From Cristatella mucedo (Eukaryota; Bryozoa; Phylactolaemata; Cristatellidae), in the NCBI GenBank assembly GCA_009760855.2, contig WPIO01000006.1:11557501-11621500 (forward strand): 64,000 bases of DNA. The letters run 5' to 3'. Positions 34,010-43,979 of this stretch are shown here, one piece after another. The translations under genes were made by a program, and so were the position numbers. How positions within the stretch are numbered: the stretch's first letter is position 1; every line of letters begins with the position of its first letter. The notes beneath the pieces are model-generated. The model was not told the origin of the DNA and did not search any database. It saw only the letters and a program-made list of their open reading frames with translations.

Positions 34010-34675
34010 TGTAATGTAATGTAATGTATCTCCGTCAGTAACTCCACAAAGTCATAAAGACCATGTGGATGTTACGCAGGAGAGTTTTGTATAGCGCACT
34101 CACAGCCTAATCGGCTTTCGGTACGCATTCGGTAGCCAACAGACTTCGTCTCACGCAACAAAGAGAAAGTGGGAAGCATAGCAGAGTTAGGAGAGCAGTT
34201 GAGGTAGTGAGTAGCATAGAAGTAGAAGTTCAGGACCGCTGAAAAAGATGTGCCATAGTCGGCAGTAGGAGAGTAGATGTCGTTGCGTAAGAATTGTGGA
34301 AGCGAGTTCCACAGTCTAGGACCTGCTGAGCTAAAGCTTCTGTCGCCAACTGTCTTTAAGCGGAGGAATGGGACAGCTAATTTATTGTCCACACAGGACC
34401 TGAGGGTGCGAACAGGCTGAAACTGATGCAGCAGTTCAGCTAGGTATGAAGGAGCCAAGCCGTGGCGGGCCTTGTGGGTCAGCGTAAGAACTTTGCTCTG
34501 TATCCTTTGCTCAACCGGCAACCATCCTAGCTCTTCCAGCAAAGGTGACACGTGCTCAAACCGCTGGGACTTGAAGACCAGCCTTGCAGCCATATTCATT
34601 GTCCGCTGTAGTGGCATAATAGCTTTCTTTGGTAGCCCAGCCAAAAGGGAATTACAATAATAATTATAATAATTA
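34010..34675 (-). pseudogene. LINE B reverse transcriptase C-terminus and 3' UTR, open frame retained
   Basis: The - strand keeps about 200 codons open. Blocks in order: CNSLLAGLPKKAIMPLQRT, ARLVFKSQRFEHVSPLLEEL, GWLPVEQRI, KARHGLAPSYLAELLHQF, SFSSAGPRLWNSLPQ and NDIYSPTADYG, ending CAIQNSPA and a stop at about 34,072. The 3' UTR to 34,010 ends in (TACAT)n. It is the C-terminal connection region of an L2/CR1-type reverse transcriptase; palm motifs are missing. Upstream it merges with an (ATA/TAT)n microsatellite that replaces the expected LDY residues. The frame's intactness suggests a younger insertion than most copies here. Confidence 0.85.
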
Positions 34676-34725
34676 TAATAATTATATATATATATATACA
34701 TATAAATATATATATATATATGCAC

Positions 34726-34763
<38 letters not shown>

Positions 34764-34765
34764 AT
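34676..34765. repeat. (TA)n / (TATA)n microsatellite
   Basis: AT dinucleotides with short interruptions begin exactly at the truncated 5' end of the LINE B copy. Confidence 0.9.
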
Positions 34766-34789
34766 ATGCATAAGTAACTCACTTGTTGA

Positions 34790-34928
34790 GTACTATAAGA
34801 GAACTTAATCTCTATTCAGGAGCTTCACGCATGCCATGGGGCTCGAGTCCACGACCTCGACCCTCAAATCCATTAACCTTGACTTTGGTAGAGCCGAGCA
34901 TCTTAACCGCTGGACTAAACCAGCGCGG
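34790..34928 (-). mobile_element. SINE family B
   Basis: The - strand has GCTGGTTTAGTCCAGCGG (head and A box), the GGTCAAGGTTAATGG internal block, B box GTGGACTCGAGCCCC and the terminal block GCTCCTGAATAGAGATTAAG. The hairpin's outer arm is partly lost (AGCTCCTG for AGCGCCTG). Confidence 0.85.
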
Positions 34929-34934
34929 CGGTAG

Positions 34935-35630
34935 GCCTCGCTTGAGAGAGACCCATGCCGATTCGTGTCGAGTCAGCACCGTGTTTGCCGGTCCCGATAA
35001 GGCTCTTCGATTATAGAAATTCCGCCGAGAAAGAATCTCAGCAACGTGGAAATACATAATCTAATAATGCTGCAATCCCATGCTTGCGCTCTTAAACATT
35101 TCATAATTCAATTTACAATTAGGTATTCAATTTTAACAGCTAAACTCCTTGTTGCAACTGCATATGCAAACTAGGAAATTAACTGCGCCTTTGACATCCA
35201 TCCTGCAAGTGCAGGCGTAGTGAGTGAGACCTTTTGGAGCCCGGTGACAATGCTACAAATGGCGACCCCTCCCCTTGTCAAAAATTGCAGCGAAATAGCT
35301 CCGCCACAAAAAAATGCAAAAAGCACACGATAGCAGGCATATCAAGTCGAGGAAGTTTGACCGCGGCAAATTGACTGGCCTATTACAGTTTGAAATTAAA
35401 TATTCTCCAGTGCTTTTTCTCTATGCTTAGCAAGGCCAAATCAGGGAGTCGATCTTGCCCCGTTGGCGCTCTGAGATAAGACACGACTATCATCAGCTTG
35501 CTACCGGAACATTCGCAACTGGCAGCTGATACAGCAATGGTGAGACAAACTTACAAGGCAACTCTCAAATTAGAAAACACATCTTCACCATAACAGACAA
35601 TGAAAGACTCGAGTTCCAGTGGTGTCTTTA
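34935..35630. other. Unassigned interval
   Basis: No recognised gene or repeat family, AT-rich in part. Confidence 0.3.
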
Positions 35631-35634
35631 GTGC

Positions 35635-35934
35635 CTAATCGTGACATGTGGCAAGAAGCATTTTACAATCACACATTTTGTTGTACAGCTCTGCTCCATC
35701 AACGTCTGAAAAATAGAAGCCTCCAAGATTTAGACATTGCTGGCGGATTTTAGTCCGATCAAGTGTCTTCAAATGCCTCTCAACTTTCAACGAGAAACCA
35801 AATGTGGTATCGAGATCTGTGAGCCGGTAAAACCTAGCTGTAATTCTTTGTCGGATATAGTCCATGCTGTTCTTCCTGATTCTTGAAAATCTCCTTATCT
35901 GCCGAGAGACCAACATCTTATGATAGTTTTCCAT
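35635..35934 (-). pseudogene. Transposase fragment, ZMYM1/DUF4371-type hAT relative
   Basis: An open - strand frame of 99 codons contains IRQRITARFYRLTDLDTTFG, QQCLNLGGFYFSD and VDGAELYNKMCDCKMLL. This pattern (RF...L...FGF..., then QC.NL, then D(V/I)DG.ELY) is the segment just upstream of the C-terminal dimerisation domain in ZMYM1-like hAT transposases. It stops before the dimerisation domain. On its upstream side it is cut by a TATATG microsatellite and a LINE B copy. The frame is intact here but the protein as a whole is absent. Assignment is from remembered family motifs. Confidence 0.6.
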
Positions 35935-35936
35935 GT

Positions 35937-35962
35937 ATATGTATATGTATATGTATATGTAT
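35937..35962. repeat. (TATATG)n, left flank of LINE B insertion
   Basis: Four to five TATATG units, matched by the same hexamer at 36,233-36,255 on the other side of the LINE B copy. Confidence 0.9.
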
Positions 35963-36232
35963 GTATCTCCGTCAGTAACTCCACAAAGTCATAAAGAACA
36001 TGTGGGTGTTACGCAGGAGAGTTTTGTATAGCGCACTCATAGCCTAAGCGGCTTTCGGTACGCATTCGGTAGCCAACAGACTTCATCTCACACAACAAAG
36101 AGAAAGTGGGAAGCATAGCAGAGTCGGGAGAGCAGTTGAGGTAGTGAGTAGCATGGAAGTAGCAGCTCAGGACCTCTGGAAAGGATGTGGTGCCATAGTC
36201 GGCAGTTGGAGAGTAGATGTCGTTGCGTAAGA
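35963..36232 (-). mobile_element. LINE B 3' end inserted in a (TATATG)n array
   Basis: On the - strand runs from FLRNDIYSPTADYGTT through the coding end (CAIQNSPA, stop) and 3' UTR CCCACATGTTCTTTATGAC to GGAGATACATAC. Both edges are TATATG repeats. It is closely similar to 34,072-34,290, so relatively young. Confidence 0.85.
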
Positions 36233-36255
36233 ATATGTATATGTATATGTATATG
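36233..36255. repeat. (TATATG)n, right flank of LINE B insertion
   Basis: Same hexamer and register type as at 35,937. Confidence 0.9.
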
Positions 36256-36259
36256 TCCA

Positions 36260-36700
36260 TCGGCAGATTCTCGTTCATTTGCAGCTATATGTCTTTCATA
36301 TATATGTGTTTAATTTTCATTCCTTATGTGCTTCATATATATATATGTGTCAATATATGTGTTTCATTTTGCTTTTGACGCCTCCGTGGCCTTGGCGCCT
36401 GAGGACATCCGTCCCCTCCTGCCCACCGTTTGCTACGCCTCTACTTCTAGTCACGTAAGAAAACAGACACATATTTACTCAAGAAAATCATATTCAAAAT
36501 TATGTAAGTTAATAGCTATAATACCAAATGCCATTGATTTTTAAAGTAAGATATTATATTACGGAGATACCCGCTTACTTGTAAAATGGCGGTACCAGAT
36601 AAATAGGGTTTATAAAAAACCGGTCATTTTTTTGAAAAAAACAGCTTTTTACTGTTTCAATTTTCAAAAATAGTGAATGCATCATTAATATGTGATTAGC
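36260..36700. other. AT-rich interval, possibly the left end of a hAT element
   Basis: Contains GAAAAAAACAGCTTTTTACTG near 36,634-36,655, which resembles sequence at 37,697 and 40,110. No gene. Confidence 0.3.
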
Positions 36701-36704
36701 CTCA

Positions 36705-37695
36705 AGTCCTGTCCCAGCGCCTTTCAATAAGCTGTAGTCACGCCACTACTAAAAAAAACGACACTAGATCAAGAGAACTTGAGCAACTACCGCCCAGTCT
36801 CCCTTCTACCATTCCTATCAAAAACACTGGAACGAGTCGTAGCAGACCAGCTGAACTCAAATATTGAAACTTCAAACCTTGCTAGTTAGTTCAAGTCTTG
36901 CTTTGAAGCTAATCACTCCACAGAGTCAACATTGCTTCGGGTCTACAACGACCTACCTAGAAATGCAGACACGGGTAGAGTTTCTCTGCTTGTTTTGCTC
37001 GATCTTTCGGCAGCTTTTGATACTATCGATCACCAAGTCCTTCTTGAGCGCCTCTCATCTCGCCTGGGCACCACTGACACTGCTTTGCAAAGATTCAGTT
37101 CCTATCTCAGCGGGAGACTCCAGCTTTCACTTCTATACGGATGACACTCAGTTACATATCTTTGTTTTGATCCCTCCCGGCCTTCGAGCACGTCGAATTC
37201 ACTCAACTCTTCTAAGTCCCTTCATTCTTTGGCTCCAGCCTATCTATCGGATCTACATCTCCACCAGGCCAAGTACCACCCGCTTTTCGGAAACTAACTG
37301 TTTTCCTAGACCTCGTACAAACCTCAAATCCTTTCGAGACCGTGCCTTTACTTCGTATGCTCCCAAAGCCTGGAACTCACTTTCGACTTACGTCATGACA
37401 TCCCCTGACTTAACCACATTTAAAAAGAAATGGAAACGCACCAATTTGGGTCAGCATTTAGTGGGTTCCTGTGATTCATCCTTTATGTGCTTATGCGTGC
37501 TGACACTGTGCATGTTGCCACTAACCACACTTGCATGCTGACCCTGTGCATGTTACCCCTTACCATGTTATTCATGTTGTTTATCAAGCACGGTACCAGT
37601 CACCATTCGATCGTGTTTCGTTTGCTGCAAATGTAATGCGCCAAGAAAGAGATTGTGTTCTTTGACGGCGCTTTATTAAGTATATCATTATTATT
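36705..37695 (+). pseudogene. LINE A copy with internal deletions
   Basis: The best + strand copy. Blocks: ENLSNYRPVSLLPFLSKTLE (36,776-36,835), HSTESTLLRVYNDL, LLVLLDLSAAFDTIDHQVLL (palm motif A with F-D), a jump from SGRL into LLYGDDTQLH (YADD catalytic box mutated to YGDD-like and out of phase), a second jump into FILWLQPIYRI, then FRDRAFTSYAPKAWNSL, DLTTFKKKWK and the 3' UTR. It ends with the decayed hairpin and (ATT)n at about 37,690. At least two deletions remove most of motifs B-E, so it cannot encode an active enzyme. Confidence 0.85.
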
Positions 37696-37984
37696 ATAAA
37701 AACAGCTGTTTTCCCTTTTTTCTTTTGTTTTACTAATTTTGCAGTTAATAGACTATTTTTATGTACGCTGTTTTATCATATATAGCTTTCCTGATAGTTT
37801 CCTTATAAATGCATTCTTACTTCTTATAGTAATATTTAGGGAGTACAAGTGCATTAAGCGACTTGTCCGAGAGACCTGATCTTAATTTAATCTAGAAATT
37901 AATACTGGCCGAAAAGCTCTTACAACGTTCATTGATGTTGGTTTAAATTATAGAATTGCATTGTACAATTTCTACAGCAATTTT

Positions 37985-38712
37985 CAGTGCGCTGGCCAGA
38001 GTTCCTGAAGAGTGTGAATCTGTGACATGAGCCATTTGAAACCGTCTTGTGGACAGTTCCAGCACGTCTTCACGTCAAGATGCAGTTCAATCTTGCGTCT
38101 AAACTCAGCTTCTACTTTAGATTGAAAGATATTACATAGAACAGTTTTGTTTTTGATGAATTTGAAAGCTTGCATGATTTCCTCAGCAGATCGTGGTAAT
38201 TGACTTCTCCTTTTAAGGTACCGTTGCTGATCCAAGTCCGTAGACGCCTCAAAATTGTCCATTTCATTAATAACGTCACCATCAAGATTTAGATCGTCCA
38301 CCTCAGTGCTCTTCTTTTACAGTGTGTCGCACACTGCAAGATGCAGACCATTGTTTAGGCCAAACTTTCGATGACATTGATGTGGCCAATGCATTTTGTT
38401 ATTTACTATAGTGCTGTCCTGAGTAGGACCCACCAAATCCCTCTCCGTTGTCATCCCAAAAACGCTCAAATGCTGTTTCATTGATTCGATCATATCGAGA
38501 CCAAGAACCAAATATGCAAGAACCAGACCCGGATTGATTGTTTTTTTTTTATATCGCCGTTATCATGAACGAGAGCTCCGAAAAATCGACGTCCTCTCGC
38601 GGTAGTAATTCATCCACCGTCACGGCGCTAAACTTTACTACTTTCTCGAATTTTCCCTTAACGTCGACAGTCGTTCTGTTTCTCTTTCCTTTGTTATCAT
38701 CATGCACCAGCT
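37985..38712 (-). pseudogene. hAT transposase, catalytic-region relic
   Basis: Going downstream on the - strand from 38,712: MKLVHDDNKGKRNR, KFSAVTVDELLPREDVDF (decayed TxDxWTS start of the hAT RNase H-like core), LVLGLDMIES, then HQCHRKFGLNNGLHLAVCDT (the C/H...LHLAVCD helix), a Glu/Asp-rich insert (TEVDDLNLDGDVINEMDNFE), and LHLDVKTCWNC, matching the hAT KTRWNS block. Stops break it after WPAH at 37,985. Together with 39,516-39,915 this is one BED-zinc-finger hAT transposase gene; the C-terminal dimerisation domain is missing. Confidence 0.7.
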
Positions 38713-38717
38713 TCATA

Positions 38718-39515
38718 ATGATCATAATAATAGTAATGCAATTCGCATAGCCCCCAAAGAGAACTGCAAATGGAGCACGATCGAATGGTTAGCCGTAGCA
38801 TGCTCAGTGAACCACAAGTATAACATGATTAGAGGTGACATGCACAGGGTAAACATGCACGTGTGGTTAGTGGGAGCACGCACAGTGTCAGCACGCATGA
38901 GCAGGCAAAGGAAGAATCAAACGGACCCACTATATGCTATGATGAGTAAATGCGCTTTTAGTTTCTCTTTAAATACGGTAAAGTCAGATAATATCACGAC
39001 GTAAGTCGGAAGTGAATTGCAGGTTTGGGAGCGTACGAACTAAAGGCGCGGTCTCCAAAGGATTTGAGGTTTGTACGAGGTCTAGGTGAACGATTAGATT
39101 TCGAAAAGTGGGTGGCACGATCTTTAGCCTGGTGAGGGAGTAGATCTGATAGGTAGACAGAAGCCAAATAATGAAAGGACCTAAAATTTAGCGACAAAAC
39201 CTTGAAGTTAATGCATTGCTTGACTGGGAGCCAGCGCAAGTTGGCGAGAAGTATTGACATGTGGCAACTGCGACGATCACGACAGACTAGCCTAGCTGCA
39301 GAGTTTTGCACCAGCTGTAAGCGCTTGGTTGCACAGACCGGTAGGTAGGCCAGCAAGCAGTGAGTTACAGAAGTCAAGAGCGGATGTCACAAATGCATGG
39401 ACCAACTTAGATGCGGTATCACCTTCTAAACAAGCCATAATTTTAGCAATGTTGTGAAGCTGAAAGAAAGGAGACTTGGCTGTGGCGCTGATGTGGTCGT
39501 CTAATGAAGTTCTTC
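38718..39515 (-). mobile_element. LINE A copy inserted inside the hAT gene
   Basis: Tail (ATT)n-type at 38,718-38,735, 3' UTR, coding end with SFGDRAFSSYAPK, APKDRATHFSKSN-like and ARLVCRDRRSCHMSILLANL-RWLPVKQCINFK blocks, and 5' truncation at about 39,515. On each side the sequence continues as hAT transposase in the same orientation, so this LINE split the hAT gene. A clear target duplication is not obvious; TCATTA occurs near both edges. Confidence 0.85.
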
Positions 39516-39915
39516 ACATCGCTTTTGTTTGCTTGAAGTTTGAATCCGTCCCGTGAGATTGATTGCCGTATATACTTCTTACTAGTGATCGCTTTAATCA
39601 ATACTCCATCAGTAGCCAGATCGGTAACAATCTCCTTCAGACGCTTTCGCCTCAAGATATCGGCAATCTATTTTCTTCTCTCATTGCTTACGGGCTCTTT
39701 TTTGAATATTCACCCTCTAGAAAGTTTATCAAAATTCATTCCATGTATTTTCAGATGAATTTTCAACGTTGTCTTAAAGTTTTCAGAAAATTTGATGATT
39801 TTATTGCATTGTCCACTTTGACATTCTAGCTCTTCTGAAATTAGATTATTTCGTTTGTGGAGCATTCTCAAACTGAAGACATAGCTGAGAAGAACATTAA
39901 TATTTTTTGATGCCA
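39516..39915 (-). pseudogene. hAT transposase N-terminus with BED-type zinc finger
   Basis: On the - strand: LECQSGQCNKIIKF...HLKIH fits a BED zinc finger (C-x4-C...HxxxH), used by hAT transposases to bind DNA. After a stop follow LKEIVTDLATDGVLIKAITS and KKYIRQSISRDGFKL, the conserved segment seen just before the hAT catalytic core. Frameshifts separate the blocks. It continues beyond the LINE insertion at 38,712. Confidence 0.7.
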
Positions 39916-40109
39916 TAAGATTAATTTAAATTAAATTTTTGAAAAATTGAACATTAATTTTAGTTTTTGGCCAATTTGATAAAATCATGACAACAAACTA
40001 CTAACACATTCAACCAATTTTAGAACTTGTTTTTCGTTAAATATTTCTTATCCAAATGCTTTAGTAGTAGTATCTTTTTGTATACAAATTTACATTTGTA
40101 ACAGTTAGA

Positions 40110-40165
40110 AAAAGCAGCTGTTTGCTGTTTTTTTATTTTGGCCGAAAACAGCTACTTTGCTGTTT
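40110..40165. repeat. AACAGC/GCTGTT-rich hairpin region, possible hAT end
   Basis: Contains AGCAGCTGTTTGCTGTTTTT and GAAAACAGCTACTTTGCTGT, which pair internally and resemble 36,634-36,655 and 37,697-37,715. Placement upstream of the hAT N-terminus fits a subterminal repeat, but exact terminal inverted repeats were not found. Confidence 0.35.
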
Positions 40166-40169
40166 ACGT

Positions 40170-40815
40170 CAAGCAAACCAGAAGATCTAGAGCCAAATCG
40201 GCCGGATAATTTCGGATAGTCATTATTTGTGGTTTTTCGATTATAGCCTGTGGCCGAGGCCGCATAAAAAGCCGGCGCCCTAAGATAGCCGAGCAGTTGC
40301 GATTTAGGATTCAGCACTAGCATTGGAGCGGATTTGAGCTCTGGGTCGGAGAGCCGTTGGTGTACGTCATGGCCACTGTTACACTTGTAACACCCGTAAC
40401 CGTCCGCTGCTGTCAAATAGATAGACTAGTCTACATTATAGATACGGACTTGACGCGACGTGGGGTACGAGCGGGTGTGCTCCTTCTACTGCTTGCGTAT
40501 CTTGGCACACTGGCGCAGCGACCAACAAGTAACAGCCGCCGGGATTCGTCGCGAGTCGGCTGAGGCTAGCGCAGCGTTTTACCGGCTCTGCGTTTGCGAC
40601 CGATCGTTCCGATCGACCGTGGAAGCCGCAAGCCACGTTTTTGTAATGCTCGCCGTCTCTTTGCCAGACGCTGTCGCTGAGGAGGCGACCGCCGCGGTGA
40701 CGATCCGTGCTGGAGCGAGGACCGCCCGACTTTCTGAGCAGTTGGCGTCCGAGACGCCCAGTTAGCGTATACCGCTCGCTCCGCGCGGGATGCTTAGGAG
40801 AGTCCCATCGATCGG
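40170..40815. other. Unassigned interval
   Basis: Overlapping frames on both strands at 40,436-40,837 without recognised domains. Confidence 0.3.
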
Positions 40816-40819
40816 TGCT

Positions 40820-40945
40820 GGCCTTGAACAAGGTCAAGGTGAACGCATTTCTCGGCCGAGGTCGCGAGCCACGTGGCGCATGTGAAGCGCCTGGATAGAG
40901 ATTTATTGAGTTTTCTTAGGGCGCTATGCAAATGAATTTTTATAT
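40820..40945 (+). mobile_element. SINE family B, A-box region lost
   Basis: Starts at CAAGGTCAAGGTGAACGCAT, has a damaged B box (GGTCGCGAGCCACGTGG), and an intact 3' end: GAAGCGCCTGGATAGAGA...TTAGGGCGCTATGCAAATGAAT. Confidence 0.8.
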
Positions 40946-40949
40946 TTTC

Positions 40950-41460
40950 ATTGCTGGCTATTTGTTGGCGCACAGCGTTCTCCTACTTTGAGTGATCTTG
41001 CAATTGGGCTTCGAGCTGATCCATCGTCTAGCAGTTGTGATTGTATCCGTACTGCCTCTTATGTAAGCTCGTTGCGTCTCGTCGAGCTAGGAAGCAAATC
41101 GATGCAGCACTCGATGCCGTGGTTAAACAAATGCAAAGCCACCGAAAGAACTCCGCTGCTGCTACAGCGTCCGTATCCACATTAGAAACAAATGCGTGGT
41201 CTATCTTCTTTGATCGCATCCAGCGCCACGGACTACAGCAAGGAATGACATAACACAGTCATACCCCAAAACGAGCCTCTTACAATGCCTGCGACTCACT
41301 GCTTTTCACTTACTATCCGAAAAGTTATGATTGATTTTACGTCCTGAGGCTGTTTCGAAGGCAAGCAGCCTGGTAGTTCAATTATGATATGAGCGACTGC
41401 TAAGAACTGTGGCCGCTTTGATCTCGGGTTTTGCCTATCGCAATAGGCAGCCTTGTCGCT
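40950..41460. other. Unassigned interval
   Basis: A + strand frame at 41,041-41,253 (RKQIDAALDAVVKQMQ, later SIFFDRIQRHG) looks slightly protein-like and could be a small exon or transposon-associated DNA-binding gene end. No family assigned. Confidence 0.25.
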
Positions 41461-41464
41461 AAAG

Positions 41465-41830
41465 TGCATCCCTGACTTGGACGACATTTAAAAAGAAGCT
41501 AAACGCGTCTCTATTTGTTATAGCATTTAGTAGGTCCATTTAATTTTGTTAAATTTGCATGCTTATGCGTGCCAACACTGTGCGTGCTACCACTAACCAT
41601 ATCTGCATAATATAGAGATAATAGTTATACATTTGACGTGGTGCCCTCCGAGAATGCAATCTCTTTCTATGCACCATGCTGGCTCTATGCGCGTAACATC
41701 TAACCATATTATGCTTGCTGATACTGAGCATGCTGCCACTAACAGTTCGATCATGCTTCCTTTACATCAAATGTAAATTGCCTAGAAAGAGATTACGTTC
41801 TCTGAGAGTGCTATGCGAATGTATTATACT
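41465..41830 (+). mobile_element. LINE A 3' end, partly scrambled
   Basis: DLDDI-KKKLNASLF-like coding end, GTAGGTCCATTTAATTTTG, then two partial repeats of the GTGCTACCACTAACCATA block, and the hairpin end GCCTAGAAAGAGATTACG...GAGAGTGCTATGCGAATG. Two partial 3' UTR segments appear to be duplicated or recombined. Confidence 0.75.
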
Positions 41831-41834
41831 TATT

Positions 41835-43270
41835 ATTATTCTTATTAAGCTGCTTGGGAAAGCAGCTAACAAGTGGCACCTGCTAATGCCGGCTGAATAG
41901 GAAGCCCACGTGTAGCCCAGCAGCTGTTTGCTGAAGAGGTGCCTTTTGAGAGGTAGCGTGCGTCTCTGGGACCCCGTGCAGCCCCGTGGCTGACGCCGCT
42001 CGACAGGTGCTGCATATATACAGGTTAATTGCGGCAGCATTTGTCCGGACCGGCTGCGGCGGCCGCGGAGAGAGGAGGACGCACTTTTAAGCTGACGATA
42101 GATGAATGCAGTTAGTGACCAGGCTTGACTGTACGTGCATGGCTGCCAAGAGTAATGCAATCGCTAAGGATTAACTGAAGCCTACTGACTGTGAATGGCT
42201 GTGCGGCTCCCGACGTTCGCAATTCGCCGAAGTCCCTGGCCAGCGTGAATTGTATTTATTTTTATGTATCCGCCAACGCGTCGTCTTTGCCGGTCCAGGC
42301 CGACTAGCACCGTACCAGCGATAGTCGGCCTGGATCTTGGCTACCGAGAGAATTCATTCGCGGCTCTTAAACTGTGAATATTAGGGACCGGATGTATCGT
42401 AGCTATAATTTGTATATGCTCTCATATGAGCATTTTTGTCAGCACAAGAACGAGCCATGCTCGTGCCAAGCCTCATCCCTAAAACGTGAAGTTCTCCCGC
42501 CGGGAAATATACCACCAGAGACATTATCACAAAACCGCATGTACTTGCTTGAGATGTGCGTGAATATTGATTACTGCCATGTTCTAATGTTTGATATTTT
42601 CAGCTCTTTTTCTTGATGACTTCTTCTTGCACTATGTGTCGATTGCTCACAATAAATTGAGGTAATTGTTAAATCCGTGTTTATTATCTGCATAACTAAG
42701 ATGATTGGGTTCATATTAAGTTATTCATTGAAGCCATTTACTTCAACTCCATTGAAATGCGGAGCGTTAAACCTGGTGAAAGTAAATAAGAATGGGGCGT
42801 GAGTGAACCATAATCACAGCACCGAGATGCTGAAGATTTCTATAACTGAAAGCATCAAGTCAAAAGCCCAAGCATACGGATGTGCTTTTAATCAACAATT
42901 ATGGTTTCGAGCACTACGGGTACACGATTTCACTCTATAATGCTCGAACCGCTACTATCAATCTTCAGCACTCGCGACCACTACACATAGTTGTCGAGGG
43001 GGCATCGCGTGGCCTATTAGTAAAAAACTCAAGTGTTCGCTTAACATCCACAGCAATGCATTGCTAATCCCGAGTTTACCTGCATTAGGACGCTGGTCAT
43101 ATGCACTACAGCCCCTTATAATAATTACGCTGAAATTGCAATAGGGTGCCCTAGCCCAACCAGCATTCTCTCCTCATCATGCAGCTGCAAACCCAAAATT
43201 AGCATAGACCGATTAGTACACTGGCGACTCTCCGAAATTATTTACCAACTCTTAAAAGGACTATTCTGTG
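41835..43270. other. Unassigned interval
   Basis: An 80-codon + strand frame at 42,374-42,616 is followed within 40 bases by AATAAA (42,651), compatible with a short terminal exon, but no domain is recognised and no acceptor was fixed. The rest shows nothing. Confidence 0.25.
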
Positions 43271-43274
43271 AAGT

Positions 43275-43875
43275 AATAATATTAATGATCATCATTTTCA
43301 TAATGATTATTGCATTAAATATTGCATAACACCATATGATAGTCTGAGTCTCTTCCAAGACGCTTACTATAATGGTGAAAAGAACGCAGTCAACTGATTA
43401 GCGATACCGTACACACTTTCGGAATGCATAAGCCCATAAAGAACGATTCGTACGGAAGGAGAGAATGCAACGAAAAACAAGTGGGTTTGCAACTCCTGTT
43501 TAGTTAAATGCCGCCAGGTCAAGGGATGCCGATACATTAGTCGGGGGTTAATTATAGGCTTTGGGAGCGTGCTAATTTGGAGGCAAGGTCTTCATTGGCT
43601 TTGAGGCTGCAAGCTACTACAGCTCGAGTTGACGTCAGAGTCAGACTCGAGTGCCAGGCTAGTGCTATCGGAAGCGTGATTATGAGCGCGCGATTCAGAT
43701 GCAGGTAGGACTAAGCAAGACCACGAGAGTATCTGAAAGCTTGTGAGAGAACCCAGATGTCGATACGCTGCTTGATGGGTAGGCAGAGCAGGTCGGCGAC
43801 AGGTGGTGTCACGTGGCAGCTAGAACCTTCACGACAGAAAGCAAGCCTAGCTGCCGAGGTGTGTGCTACCTGTGA
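43275..43875 (-). mobile_element. LINE A 3' portion, old
   Basis: The blocks are in order but heavily mutated: tail, AGACGCTTACTATAATGGTG hairpin remnant, coding end at 43,530-43,570 (GGGAGCGTGCTAATTTGG), and the LPIKQRID-type block near 43,760-43,780. Confidence 0.7.
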
Positions 43876-43904
43876 GCTGTTAATGGTGCAGTCATGAATA
43901 TATA

Positions 43905-43975
43905 AAGAAAATAATTCATTTATATAGTGCCTTAAGAGAGTTTAAATCTATTCAGGCGCTTCACGTACGCCAGAC
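43905..43975 (-). mobile_element. SINE family B 3' end
   Basis: Only the terminal block remains: AATAATTCATTTATATAGTG...ATTCAGGCGCTTCACGTACG. The head is absent. Adjacent to the LINE A relic ending at 43,875. Confidence 0.7.
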
Positions 43976-43979
43976 CTGC

